Of a stretch of DNA of 64,000 bases, positions 8,415 through 19,948 are shown piece after piece. Source of the DNA: Mycoplasmopsis edwardii (lineage in GTDB: Bacteria; Bacillota_I; Bacilli_A; Mycoplasmatales; Metamycoplasmataceae); contig NZ_LS991951.1 of assembly GCF_900476105.1 (NCBI RefSeq), forward strand, positions 682,001 through 746,000, given 5' to 3'. The stretch's first letter is position 1. Each line of letters starts with the position of its first letter. The notes beneath the pieces were generated by a model that searched no databases, had not been told where the DNA came from, and saw only the letters and a program-made list of their open reading frames with translations. The translations under genes were made by a program, and so were the position numbers.

Positions 8415-9561
8415 AAAAATCACCTCCATTCTTAAGTTCTTCTACAAGTTTGTCAATATCACTAAAATTATTATAAATACCTAGCGAGATTCTTAAATAT
8501 GATTGTTCTGAATATAGGTTTCTTAAGTATTGTGCACAAAAGATTCCTGAAATTGTATAAATGTTTTTTGATCCTAAATAAGTGGCTACATCTTGAGGAT
8601 GAATTCCTTTTACATTAATTAAACAAATAAAATCGCCAGGTTTTGAAAATACTTCTACATTGTCTAATTTCGAAAGTTTTTCATGTAAGTAAATTGATAA
8701 TTTTGTTAAGATATCTTGAGTTTTTTTATAACCAATAGCTTCAAAGAACTCGAGCGATTTATCAAACATATAAATGCCAGCAAGATCAGGAGTTCCTGGT
8801 TCAAATGCTCTAATATCACTTTTAGATACTCATGAAAGTTCTGAATCAATTTGGTTGACTGTTCCTCCACCAAATTTAACAGGTCAAAGTTTACTTAAAA
8901 TATTTTCATGAATAATTAAGGCGCCTAATCCAGTAGGACCATAAAATTTGTTTGTGCTAAAGGCAATTGCATCACTATTAGTTATTGAAACTTTATGATG
9001 TGAAATAGCTTGGGCAGCATCATTGAAAACAATTGCGCCTTTAGCAGATGCTAATTCATGAATTTTGTTCAAATCGAATTCTTGAGCAAAATTATTTGTT
9101 TCTTGGCTTAAGGCAACAACTTTTAAATTGTCATATTTTGATATATCTTCAATAATGTTTTCTGAAATTTTAACAAAAGCTTTAGTTGTTTTTGCTATTT
9201 CAATTCAAGGAATCATATTTGAAGAATGATTGTAAGCATTTAATAAAATAATATCGTTAGGTTGAAGTAATCTTTCAAACATTTTTGCAAACAAATTTAT
9301 TGATTCAGTTGTTCCACTTGTGAAAATTACTTCATTTGGTTTGGCGTCAACTAATTTTGCAATTTTTGATCTAACTTGTTCAATTTTTTGATTTATTAAA
9401 TTTCCTAATGGAGTATCTGCCGTTCTTGATGAAATTGATTTTGATGAATAAAACTCACTAATTGCATCTACCGCCATTTTTGGCTTTAAAACTAGAGCAG
9501 CGCTATCAAAGTAAGTTATATTATCTAAAATCGGGAATTCTTTTCTAATTTCTTTGTCCAT
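8404..9561 (-). CDS. sufS: Cysteine desulfurase SufS
   Basis: A 385-residue PLP enzyme that takes sulfur from cysteine for Fe-S clusters and thiolated tRNA (MnmA is encoded elsewhere in the window). The PLP-binding Lys lies in FSTNKFYGPTGLGAL, the catalytic Cys in SGIFCAQYL, and the aspartate that holds the cofactor in VFNDAAQAISH, all typical of class-V aminotransferase fold group II desulfurases. The N-terminus (EFPILDNITYFDSAAL) is complete. The ATG overlaps the stop of the preceding 141-residue gene by one base, and the SufU gene overlaps its end, indicating co-translation. Confidence 0.95.
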
Positions 9562-9986
9562 TATAGTACCACCAATAAGATTTTTCTTAATGTGAAATTG
9601 TAATTAGGTATGAACTTAAATTCATCTAAAAAGTCATAGTAAAATGATCTTTTTTTATTATTAAAAGGTATTGAGTGAATTTTGCTTTTTAAATTTAAGT
9701 TATTGTCTTTTGCTGTTCAATAAAACTTTCGCTTATTAATTTCGCTATAAAAGAAAAAGAAAAAGAAATTCTTCAACATATTTTGGTGATTAGGTTCACT
9801 AACCACAACTGCATTATCAAAGAACTCATCAATAAAGTCATCAATATAGTGCATAGATCTCATATTGTGTGCTATGTTATATTCTTCTTTTATAGTTATC
9901 TTGATATTTACTTTATTAAATTCTGATACTACATAATTAATTTTTTTAAATATATTTTTGAAGTAAATTTTGTCAAAAAGATTCAT
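9561..9986 (-). CDS. Conserved-position hypothetical protein between nusB and sufS
   Basis: A 141-residue protein that I do not recognise. It is very rich in Asn, Lys and Phe, with a run of six Phe near residue 78 (KNFFFFFFYSEINKR), and has no signal peptide, clear membrane span or catalytic motif. Both ends are coupled by TAATG overlaps: its start overlaps the nusB stop and its stop overlaps the sufS start. This strongly supports it as a real, translated gene. It may act with the sulfur transfer genes, but nothing in the sequence shows that. Confidence 0.65.
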
Positions 9987-10444
9987 TAGTTAATACTTGC
10001 CTCAAGTTTTAATAAAGTTTTATAGAAGTTTTGTAAAATCGCATTTACATATTTGTAAATAACGTTATCAAGTGTTTCAACACCGTTATCATCTTGCGGT
10101 GATCCAAAATACATTTTTGCTATTTCTACAGCCTCATTAATAACGATTTTTGGATCTAGACTTCAAAACTCATTAGCTGCATTAATCAAGATCGCTCTAA
10201 CTAATGGAGAGTTTCTTTCTCAAGGCCTATCAGGGTTAACTAGCTTGGCAAAAACTTTACGAATAAAATCTTGTCTTTGTTCAATTTCGTTGAGTTTAAT
10301 AATTTGCTCTGGTTTTAATGTTGGGTTGTTTTCAACAATTGCTTTGTAATTTACTGACTGATTTAAAAGTTCCGCTGTATAAATTTCTGAAATTACTTCA
10401 ATTCTTTGCTTACGCATTTTGCCTATTCTAATATTATTTTCCAT
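9986..10444 (-). CDS. nusB: Transcription antitermination factor NusB
   Basis: A 152-residue all-helical protein. The C-terminal signature VINEAVEIAKMYFG and the IRKVF...ERNSPLVRAILINAANEF stretch match NusB, which with NusE (S10) binds boxA RNA for antitermination of rRNA operons. The N-terminus (RIGKMRKQRIEVISEIYTAELL) fits the R.RE.A.Q.LY..E block. A TTAGGAG ribosome binding site precedes the ATG. It appears to start the nusB-orphan-sufS-sufU-dinB-nadD-rluB run. Confidence 0.88.
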
Positions 10445-10503
10445 TTTGCTCCTAATATATATTTTAATATTATATATTAAAAATCGTTTTTAAGGATAAA
10501 TAA

Positions 10504-10529
10504 AAGCCGCACCACTAAAGGCGCGGCAA
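10504..10529 (-). terminator. GC-rich terminator after the DUF2779 gene
   Basis: GCCGC (10506-10510) pairs with GCGGC (10523-10527), followed on the minus strand by TTTTATTT. It is placed just past the stop of the large nuclease-like gene. Confidence 0.7.
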
Positions 10530-10537
10530 ATTTTATA

Positions 10538-13123
10538 TTATTCAAATATTAATTTGTTATTAACTATTTTATATTTATTATTATTTACAAAATTATCACT
10601 ATTTTCTAATTTATATTCAAAGTCATCAATATTATCAAAAATGCCCCTTGCTGCTAGCATAATTAAGTCGTAAACCATAATCATTGCTCTAACATCATTT
10701 TCGCAATATCTTTTAAGTTCTGGGACAATGTTGTTAAATCAAACTCCATCATTTGTAGCCCCTAAATATCTGTTAGAAGCCTCAAACATAGCCATTGTTC
10801 CTTTTTGTATTTTTAACTCTGCATAAGGTGTAATTAAGTTTTTAAGTTGGAATTTATTTTCAGTAATAAAATGTTCTATTTTTTTAATTGAATAAAAGTA
10901 TTTTAAGTACCCAATATGGAAATTAGCAATGCTATCAGGTAATGATTCTAAGCTTTCTAATTTTTCAAATTTTAATTTGTTATCAACAATTTCGAATTTG
11001 AAAAGATTATCAATTTCAACTTCAGAATTATCTTTCACTTTTCTTGGCTTGAAAACTTCTAATAAATCCACTGTATGTTTATTAATATGATCTATTCTAT
11101 TAATAATTTCATTTTTCGCATCTTCAACATTTATTGTTTTGTAATGGTTAACTAATCAGTTTTTAAACTCTTCACTTGATTCCCCTATATCATTTAAAGA
11201 GTCAATCACTATTTTGCGTATTTCCTTATTTCTTGAATTTTCATATGTTTTATTATAGACAACAAAGAAATCAGCTTTGTCTGCATATATAGCATCAATT
11301 ATTTGTACAAAGTCTTTTAAGTTTAAACTCTTTGGATCAACAACAATATTTTCTTTTGAAATATCATGCCCATTTTGTGTGACAATTACAGAAACCTGGC
11401 TAACAACTTGTTGATAGCTACCAACACCATTAAAAGGCGAGATTATGTCTGCGAACCCTTCATAATCGTATCATGAGATTCTTGCATCTTTAATATGTAA
11501 TTGTTTAATTTTATTTAATGATTCAACATTAAATATATCACTTACTTTTGTTAAACTCTCAATTCTGTTTTTTAAATCATCAATATTATTATATGAATCC
11601 ATTCTGGCTACTGTTCCCGAAAGTTGAACATAATCGTATCCACGATCTTTAAAGCATATTTCTCTCAAGGCATTTGTAATTTCTTTTCTATTGCTTATGA
11701 AAACTTTATCAATTACAAAGCTATCAATATTAATTTTATAATTAAAGTTCTCTGTGTTTTTTAGTCAATAATCAAGCACACTAAATGCATTTTTATTTTT
11801 TTCGATATCTCCAACCTTTGAAGCAAAATATAAAATTGCATCAATGTTAACAGATTCGCCAAATGTAATAAATGCTTGCATAATGATTTCTTGATATCAT
11901 CTAAATGCTTCAAATTTAGCTATTTCTGGATTTTTTAATTTAACATGTTTTAAAGGTAATATTGCTAAGTTCTTTCCTAACAAGTTTCCATGTTCGTATT
12001 CTGTGAACATATTTTTCCATCTATCATCACCATCATATTTTTTCTCATTAAATAAATCAATATTCTGGTCATAAAATGAGTTTAGATATTCTAAATTATC
12101 CATCGCGAATACAGAACCATCTGTTCTATATTTAGAACTTAAAATTCTAGATTCTCTTGCTGTTTCTAAAAATGTGTGTTCATTTTCATAATGTTTAATT
12201 ACTCTCGGAAGATTGTAATTGGTGTTTTCAACAACATATTTATCACTATATAACAATAAACCCATTCCTGTTTTATTCATAAACCTATGAATATTTATTG
12301 CATAGTCCATTGCTAGTTTTTCGAGAGCCATTGCGCCTTCAGATGCATATGCTGATTTAGTAATAAAGAAATTGATTTCGCCTTTTTTAGATCTCTTAAA
12401 AAGATTGTCCCTTGGATCAATAATTATGTTACTGATGTCTGATAATTTGATGTTTAAACGTTCAAATATTTTGTACATATAGAAAGCTAAATAGTTGGTT
12501 TCATTTTTTGCTCTCGAAGTATATGAAAGTATATATAAATTAACCTTTCCGCCTTCTATATGTATTGCAAACGGATTTGCAGTAAATTTAAATTTTTGTT
12601 CTTTATAAATTTCATCAATACCAATAACTGGATTAATTATTAATGAATTTGTGTCTTTCACTACAAGTTCATTAATTAATTTGATTGTTGATGAAATCTT
12701 GTTTTCCATATCTAGTGTTTGAGATATGACTTGGATATTTTCTTGTTCTACATTTAATTCGGTAATAAGAAAATCTTGTGCTCTGTTTTTAAAATTATAA
12801 TAATTTGAAGCAATGATTTCGATGTAATTTTTTTCTTCCTCTTCTTTCACTTCTAAACCAATTTCGTGTAATCTAGATGAAATATATCCAGTACCCTCTT
12901 CATCGATTTTAGCGAAATCAAATGTTGCTTTCATATCGCTATCCAAACCATCGCCATCGTCTTCATTATTTTCGCTGTCTTTATTTTGGTAGTCTGTTTT
13001 ATTTAAAATGTTTTGTAAATCCTGTAATATGTTTTTCTTATTAAAAATTAAAGCGGGATTCATTCCAAATACTCTGCTGAATGTAGATCAATTAACTAAA
13101 ACAAAATCATTTTTATTTTTCAT
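10538..13123 (-). CDS. Large DUF2779 / UU173-family protein, nuclease-like
   Basis: An 861-residue protein read through many TGA Trp codons. The C-terminal third matches DUF2779, an RNase H-fold region with DEDD-type exonuclease features: YDYEGFADIISPFNG (D553, E555), then FFVVYNKTYENSR (N624), DLLEVFKPRK, and RYCENDVRAM (Y806, D810). The middle part resembles a Cas4-like PD-(D/E)XK region (KFTANPFAIHIEGG... then ILSYTSRAKNE...LAFYMYKIF), but the usual Asp, Glu and Lys are replaced and no Fe-S cysteines are seen. The acidic stretch at about residues 40-65 is low complexity. The start at 13123 has a GGGAA site. Substrate and role are unknown. Family assignment is by motif recognition. Confidence 0.72.
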
Positions 13124-13384
13124 AATTTCCCTTCTCATCATATTTAATTTTTTTAAACTTCTAACATTTTAAAATTTTGTATTTAGACTCCCTAAGAACC
13201 TTTTCCACTCTTTTTTGTTAAAAAAATCCTGAAAACCACAAAAAGTAGACAAAATCCATTTTTATAATTTTCTTGAAAATTATACTAAATAAAAAATCTA
13301 TATATATGTGTAAAATATAAAATTTTTTCAAAAATACCTTTAGCACTATATATAATGCTTAAACGTATTTTTTAAGTATAAAAA

Positions 13385-13407
13385 AGAACGCTAAAAATTA
13401 ACGTTCT
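13385..13407 (-). terminator. Terminator overlapping the tsaC stop codon
   Basis: AGAACG / CGTTCT stem with an 11-base loop, followed on the minus strand by TTTTTT. The tsaC stop codon (13398-13400) lies inside the hairpin loop. Confidence 0.7.
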
Positions 13408-13862
13408 ATGATCTCATTTTTATCTAAATTGTAAATTTTGCTCGGTTTTCCTGATGGCTTACCAAAGTTAAAAACTTGCTTAATTTCGGGAAAAGTTTCA
13501 CTTGCTTTTTCTATATCAATCACTGGTTGACCAGAGATATTTGCGCTAGACATATATATTGGACCAAGCTTATCAATTAAGTCCAAGAGACCTTTTTGAT
13601 TCGGCATTCTAAACCCTTGATTATTAATTATTATCGATACATTTCCAGGTCAATATTTCTTAGCAATTTCTTCTGCTTCAGAAGTTCATTCTTTGAATTG
13701 TTTAAGTTGTTCGTATGAACTAACTAGTATAATAATTTTCTTATCAAGAGGTCTTTTTTTGATCTCATAAATTTCTTTAAGTGTTTGGTTTGAAACTTTG
13801 CCCCCAATACCTACAACAGTGTCTGTTGTCGATACAAATAGGTTGCTATATTTTTCTTCCAT
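13398..13862 (-). CDS. tsaC: Threonylcarbamoyl-AMP synthase (TsaC/Sua5 family)
   Basis: A 154-residue short-form YrdC-domain protein. The substrate-binding pattern is visible: VSTTDTVVGIGG, EIYEIKKRPLDKK (the KxR region), YWPGNVSIII and PIYMSSANISGQP (SxxN). It makes threonylcarbamoyl-AMP, the precursor of t6A37 in ANN-decoding tRNAs. It lacks the C-terminal Sua5 domain. The start at 13862 gives the full family N-terminus. It is divergent from the DUF31 lipoprotein gene and ends in a hairpin terminator. Confidence 0.85.
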
Positions 13863-13926
13863 AAAATAATTATAAGACTTTTTAGCTTTGAAGTAATTAT
13901 TTTTAAAAACTATATGGATAAAAGTT

Positions 13927-13932
13927 TATAAT
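13927..13932 (+). promoter_or_regulatory. -10 box of the DUF31 lipoprotein gene, leaderless start
   Basis: TATAAT ends 7 bases before the ATG, with no ribosome binding site in between. Transcription would therefore start at the start codon, as for dnaJ. Confidence 0.5.
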
Positions 13933-13939
13933 TATAAAT

Positions 13940-16069
13940 ATGAAAAAGTTATTTAATTTATTATTGTTATTTGCACCTATTACGCTAGCAAGTGTAACCT
14001 CTTGTCAAGCGCCAGATACAACTAAAACTGAAAGTACAAAAAACAAAATTGAAAACAAAGGAACTGGTTCATCTACAAATTCAACCACAAGTGGCCAAGG
14101 TTCTAAAAAAGAAGATCCTGTTACAAAACCAGGTAATAGTTCAAGTTCAACAGGAACTCAAGATAGTTCAGATACTAATGTAAGTCAACCTACTAAAAAA
14201 GTAGCTAAGAAAGTGGTTGCTTTATCCACTAATCAAGAAAATAATAGTTCGCCAGTTGTTATTAGTATGTTTTTAGAAACATCATTTGAAGAAACTGACT
14301 TAACTAAATTTAAACTGAAATTAATGAATAATGCAAAAATCTTTAATCCAACAAGTTTTTCAGGTAACAAACTTGTTTTTGTTCTTGGAGGATTAAAGGG
14401 TAATACAGAGTTTACAATTGAATATGTTAAGCATGATGAAAATGATTTTGAATTTAACCAAAGAGTTAATAAATCATTTAGAACATTAGAGAATAATGAG
14501 TCAAATAATGAGCCAGGTGAAGCAAAACCAGGAGAAGATCCATTTGGGGGGTCAAACACTCCTAATTTCCCATGATTGAACAGGGATTATAGTGCAGAAA
14601 ATTCATACCCAAGCAACGCAACTGGATTTACAGTTGTTGATCCTCAAGTTATTTATAAAGAAATTTATGACAGAACATTCTCAGTTAAATTTGGAGTAAA
14701 CTTAGAACCAGATGCTACAAAACCTGTTTCATTCATGTCAACAGCTTCAGGTACAACTTGATTACTTGACTATCACAAAGTTGATGAAAATAAATACAAA
14801 TTATTCTTTGCAACAAACTTACACGTTATGGCAGAATTCTCTAACTCATTAACAGATCAATTAAATAGACAATTAAATTACGAAGACTTTAGAGGGATAA
14901 AAGTTAACTCTATTTCTTTAGGTAAATCTAAGGTAGATCAAACATCATTCCCTGATAGAGAAAATCGTTATCCATATTCAAGAGAAGATAATTTCACAGC
15001 GAAATACTATGCTTCAGATAGTAAGTTTACAAATATAGGCGAAAGTGATAGAGCATCAGATAAAACTTTATTTACACCAGGTATTACTTCACAACCTAAA
15101 ATTGTTTTTGCAGGATATGATTTTATAGATAGACAATATATGCAAGATTATCAAGAAGATCTTAAACAACAAGCAAGAAAAAGATTAGAAGAACTTGATT
15201 CAAGCGATGACGAATATAAAAACCTAAAAAGAACTTTAGACAATAATGAGTTTATTCCTTCATACACAGACTTTGGTATTTTTGAAATTGATATTGATTT
15301 ATCATTAATGGATGAAACATTCAGATCATGAGTTTCTAAAGCTATTAATGGTCTTAACAGTTATTTAACAAGACTTAAAAACACAACAAAACTTCCTAAC
15401 CAGGATAAAAGTATTTCGTCATACATGCAAACAATGGATTATGTAACAGCAAATAACACAAACGACACATCTGGTAATAACCTTAAAAATGCCAGAGACT
15501 TATTTATTGGTGGTTACTCCGGAAAAGGTGGTGGTAATGCTTTCTGATCAAGAAATAATCCAATTGAAAGACAATCAGAATCTGAATCTTCATACAATAG
15601 ATTAAATAAAAACAATAAGAACTCATTTGCATATGCTTCAGGTCATCATGAAGAAAAAATGGGATTCAATGGTCCATCAATTTATACATCTGTTTTTGGT
15701 AGAACGTTAGCACACTACTATGGTTACAATTTAACTGTTAGATATTCATCATTAACATATGGTTCATCAGGTTCTGTTGTGTATAATGAATTTGGACAAA
15801 TAGTTGGTGTTTATAACCAAGTTAGTGCAGATGTTGATACCGATGACTTATTAAGGGAAGCGAGATTCTTATCATTATTATTAGCTAAAGATCAAACAAT
15901 TAACAATAAAACAATCAAAGCTTATAACTTAATTGATGGTACAGATAAATCCAAATATCCAGCTCAAACAGCTTCATTTAGACAAAACTTAATGAAAATT
16001 TATCCAAACGGGTTTGCTGATGGAAGATTTAATACAGCACTGTTCCCTGAAGGATTTAAGAAGGATTAG
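13940..16069 (+). CDS. DUF31-family lipoprotein serine protease (MIP-like)
   Basis: A 709-residue surface lipoprotein. The signal peptide ends in a lipobox-like TSC with Cys at residue 22, followed by a long Ser/Thr/Gly/Lys-rich linker (to about 75) and an immunoglobulin-like region. The peptidase domain has a chymotrypsin-type triad: His295 in FFATNLHVMAEF, an Asp in FGIFEIDIDLS (451 or 453) and Ser610 in YGSSGSVVYNEFGQIVGVY. DUF31 proteases include the mycoplasma immunoglobulin protease MIP, which cleaves IgG held by its partner MIB. No MIB gene is adjacent, so the substrate is open. Downstream is a DUF3137 membrane protein 6 bases away. Confidence 0.85.
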
Positions 16070-16075
16070 AAAACA

Positions 16076-17098
16076 ATGAGAAATGTAAAAGATTTTAAAA
16101 AGTTTAATGACTATAAAAACGAAATTGCTTCAACTGTATTAGAAGAAGTTAAAACAAAAGTTAAAGCAGCAGTTGATATTGATGAAGTAAGAAGTGCAAA
16201 AACCAAAAGTAAAATAGCAATAGGATTGTTTATGTTGGGTACACTTTTTGTGATTATAAGTATTGTTCTTATTTTGAAAAAAGTGGAAGTTGGGGCAATA
16301 GGATATATTTCATTACTTGTTATAACATTTATTATTTTTATAATTGCTATAGTTATTTTTGCTATGGTTAAAAAGACAAAAAAAGCAGTTAGAGAAAAAA
16401 TATTAAGGTCTTTAAACATTAATGAACTATATAGAAAAGCCTTCGAAACACTTGACAAAGGGATTTCATATGATCCAAAACAATATAAAGGAGATATGAT
16501 AAATTACAATGAACTTCAATTATTTAAATCACATGTGCCATTAGGAGCAGATCTTCATACGGCATCATCAGAAGTTCAATGAAAAATTGATGATACTTAT
16601 GATGTTGCGTTAATTAACGCAATTTGAAAATATGAAACCAGAGATAGAAAAGGTAACAAAGAAACAACATTTCATAACTCATCATTAATCAAAATTGATA
16701 CAAGACCGTTAAAAGAAAAAAGTTTTAAATTCTCTTTATTCACCTCAAGTAACCATAAAAAAATTGATTTAGAAAATAAACAATTCTCAAAAGTATTTAA
16801 AGTTCGCTCTGATGATGAATTAAAAATTAGGCAAATGTACACACCATTATCAATGGAATTATCATTAGAAAGATATAGAGATAATAACGAAACAAAAGTT
16901 AAAAATTTTGAAGTTCTTTCAACAGGTGATGCAATTTATATTTGATTTGTTGCAGATCTTAATTTTATGTTTATAGATATTCCAACAAGTCTTGAAGAAA
17001 GAGTTCTTGTAAAATCAATTTATGAAGATTTCATGATTGATACATATACATTTTATTACTTGTTATCAATTCTTTATATCCCGATATACTTACAATAA
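16076..17098 (+). CDS. DUF3137 domain membrane protein
   Basis: A 340-residue protein. An N-terminal cytoplasmic helix (about 1-45) is followed by two closely spaced membrane helices (about 46-68 and 78-100) and a large soluble C-terminal domain. The stretch FKVRSDDELKIRQMYTPLSM, followed later by GDAIYIWFVAD, corresponds to the family pattern 'F.V.S.D...AR..LTP..M..L' of DUF3137. The function of that family is unknown. It starts 6 bases after the DUF31 protease, so the two are probably co-transcribed, and a hairpin terminator follows. Confidence 0.72.
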
Positions 17099-17106
17099 AA
17101 TTAAAA

Positions 17107-17135
17107 AACTATTAGTGTTATACTAATAGTTTTTG
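17107..17135 (+). terminator. Hairpin terminator before the chrA pair
   Basis: AACTATTAGT / ACTAATAGTT stem with a 5-base loop, followed by TTTTG. It separates the DUF3137 gene from chrA. Confidence 0.65.
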
Positions 17136-17147
17136 TAAGGAGAAAAA

Positions 17148-17732
17148 ATGAAAGATAAAAACGAAATAAGTTTCTGAAAATTATTTTGATTTATTATCAA
17201 AATAACCTTTATCGGTTTTGGTGGCGGAAACGCATTAATGCCGGTTATTAAGAAAGAAATTGTTGATAAAAATAATTGAATGACATTAGAAGAATTTGAT
17301 GAAATTGTAATTGTCACAAATATGTTGCCAGGTGCTTCAGTGATACAAACAATTTCATATATATCAATCAAATTATTAGGCAAATGAAAAGGCATTATAG
17401 TTACTTTATTTGCTATTTTACCACATGTGCTTTTTGCGTTTGGTCTGTTATTACTTTTTAACAAAATACCATCACATTATATTAAGATAGTTTCTGTTGG
17501 TGTTTTAGTATCAATCATCGCTTTCTTAATTGAGTTTGGTGTTAGATATTTAAAACAATCAGCAAAATCACTAAGAGCGCCACTTTGAATTATTGTATTC
17601 ATCTTCTCTCTTTCTTTTTGTTTATTTGTACCAAGCCCATACAATATCCCTATAATAGCCATATTAACTGTTTTAGCTATCTATAGTATTTGTTATCTAA
17701 TTACTAAGAAAAGAGGTAAAAAAAATGTTTAG
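17148..17732 (+). CDS. chrA: Chromate transporter, ChrA family (first half-size subunit)
   Basis: A 194-residue membrane protein with the ChrA N-terminal signature IGFGGGNALMPVIKKEI and the MLPGASVIQTISYI motif (family: NxxPGP...A...G). It has about five hydrophobic segments. Short-chain ChrA proteins come as pairs of half-size subunits and this gene overlaps a second one by 8 bases. The family exports chromate in proteobacteria, but in mycoplasmas the natural substrate is unknown and another anion is likely. An AAGGAG ribosome binding site precedes the ATG. Confidence 0.85.
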
Positions 17733-18381
17733 TGCTCTTTTATTAGCATTACCTCTCTTAATACTAATCTCACTATCAGTTTTTGGTGGTGGGCAAGTAT
17801 TTATGCCTGTATTTCAATGATTTTGAACATTTCTTAATAAGTTATTTAACATAAATATAAATGATGAAATTATTAATAATGTCTTCACTGTATCAAACTC
17901 AACACCAGGAGTTGTTTCTACTAAGTTCGCATTCTTCACTGGTTATTTAGTTTCAAATGCACAATGATGAGGTTTTTTAGCTGTATTTTTAACTTATTTA
18001 ATATTTTGTCTACCAGCTATATTTATTATGCTTTTGACTATGAAATACATTCAAAAGTTTAAGACAAATACTTACATTAAGAATGCATTAATAATAATCA
18101 AACCTATTGTTGCAGGAATTATGATTTCATTAGCTTTACAACTATTTATCTCGATTTTTGCCCCAGAAATATTCTTTAATCAATCAAATAAATCGAGTTA
18201 TGCGGGCTTGAGCACTTCACTTAATTACTTTGTCGGTTACAGAAATATCATACTTAAAATCTATATTCTTACAGGAATACCAGCTTCATATTTCTTAGTT
18301 AAAAAGAAATTTTCACTATTTTTAATAATCTTGATTAATGTAGTTATTTCGCTTATTTTATTTGCTATTCCATATGCATAA
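17725..18381 (+). CDS. chrA: Chromate transporter, ChrA family (second half-size subunit)
   Basis: A 218-residue membrane protein homologous to its upstream partner, with VFGGGQVFMPVFQ at the N-terminus and SNSTPGVVSTKFAFFTGYL as the NxxPG motif. It has about six hydrophobic segments. The start overlaps the end of the first subunit by 8 bases, which suits equal synthesis of a heterodimer. The second protein is slightly longer, with an insertion after about residue 140 (FFNQSNKSSYAGLS). It ends in a strong bidirectional terminator shared with the convergent permease gene. Confidence 0.85.
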
Positions 18382-18410
18382 AAAACAATGCCAAATAAGC
18401 ATTGTTTTTT
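18382..18410. terminator. Bidirectional terminator, chrA / permease
   Basis: AAAACAATGC / GCATTGTTTT stem with a 7-base loop. It has a T-run on the plus side and A-run (T-run on minus) on the other, between two convergent genes. Confidence 0.8.
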
Positions 18411-19910
18411 TTAGTACTCAACTTGATTTTCGGTTTGTTCATTTAATTCTCTCAAAATATCTCTTTTAAAAAATATCTTTTCTAATAAAAGGTTTAACAC
18501 CGGGATAGTAAAGAAGAATAAGACTGAAACTGAATATAAAAGAATTGGAACTCAGTTTGAAATTAATTTATTTGCTTTTCCGGCTCAGAAAACTCCTCAA
18601 CTTGAAGGATTGATATTATCGGTAAATAAGTTTTGGATTTGGAAGAATAAGTATGCTAATTCCATAAATAAAATCCCTGTCACAGAAATAGCTGCGGCAA
18701 CATAAAATAAAATACCATTAATTTTCTTAGTTTCATGAATTTGATTTCTTTTGATTGTATACATAAAGATTGTTCCTCCATAGATCATGAAGAAGATAAC
18801 TGTTGGATAATTTGAAACTGCATCAAATAAGATATCTGTTTCAAGAACAATACCCGGAACAATAAGTACTAAGAAGTAGAAAATTTCAATAATACTTAAG
18901 TAGAAAATGAATACTGAATTTTCCTTAAATCTTTTAAGTAAATAAGCACTACCAAATAACATTTTATTTTTAACTAAAACTAAAACTTCGTTTGTAAATG
19001 CTGATGAAATTCCATTTGTTACACCAAGCGCTGATATGAAAATAAAGAACATTACTATAGCTACAATTTTTGATGAAAACTCTTTTGGTAAAACATCAAT
19101 AATTAACTCAAAGATTTCGCCTTTTGAATGTAAGATTGATGAAACAGCAATAAGTGAGTATAAAACAACAATTAAGATCATTCCGAATAAAATAGCTTTG
19201 GGTAATGTCTTTGTTGGATTTTTAGTTTTTTCAGAAACTGAACCTGATACTAAGAATGCATCATATGCAAATAATACAGCTGGTAAAGCAACTATAATAC
19301 CTTTAATTGTAAAAGCATTCTTTAAGAATCCGTTTGATCCGCCATTATTGAATGTATTTGTGAAAAGAATACCTAGAAATAATGCAACAATTAATGGGAC
19401 GAATTTAATAATTGTTATCATGAATTGGAAGTGCCCTGACATTCTTGCAGATAAAATGTTAAGCATCATAAAGAACACTGTAAATGATAGTCCCACAATT
19501 ACATGCATTCAGATTTTTATTGAATCCTTGTCAACTACATGAATTGATACAAAGAAATAAAATAAAGCCTCTGAAGCAAAAATACCAATTACCGTATTTA
19601 ATATTCCTCAATAGAAAATTGCATACGATATTGAAACATGGTATCCTAATTCTTTTTTTCTTGTGACTTTATAAACTCAGTTACTTAGTCCGATAAATTT
19701 TGAATTTGAAAATGATCCAATTTCAGCGAAGTTAATAGCTGCTGCAATAGAAATTAATCCACCAAGAACTCAAGCTAATAGTCATGAAATACCATCGCCA
19801 TCAACGGCTTTAGAAACTGAACCGTTCTTAAAGAAAATTCCAATTCCAACAACAGAACCAATAATCATCATCATAGATAACAATAGTCCGATTTTTTTAT
19901 GATTTTTCAT
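18411..19910 (-). CDS. APC-superfamily amino acid permease
   Basis: A 499-residue protein with about twelve membrane spans. The N-terminal GSVVGIGIFF matches the G-[ILVS]-G-I-F motif in helix 1 of amino acid/polyamine/organocation transporters, and the AYDAFLVSGSVSEKTKNPTK stretch corresponds to helix 6 and the following conserved loop. The substrate cannot be read from sequence. AGGAGGAAT before the ATG is a strong ribosome binding site. A 14-bp palindrome lies about 40 bases upstream in the promoter region, so expression may be controlled. Confidence 0.85.
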
Positions 19911-19948
19911 ATTCCTCCTTTTTTAATATTTACTAATATTACCACATA

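Noticed and set aside
17148-18381. The two chrA genes as one gene split by a frameshift
   Set aside because: Each has its own start with the full N-terminal signature and they overlap by 8 bases. Paired half-size ChrA subunits are an established arrangement.
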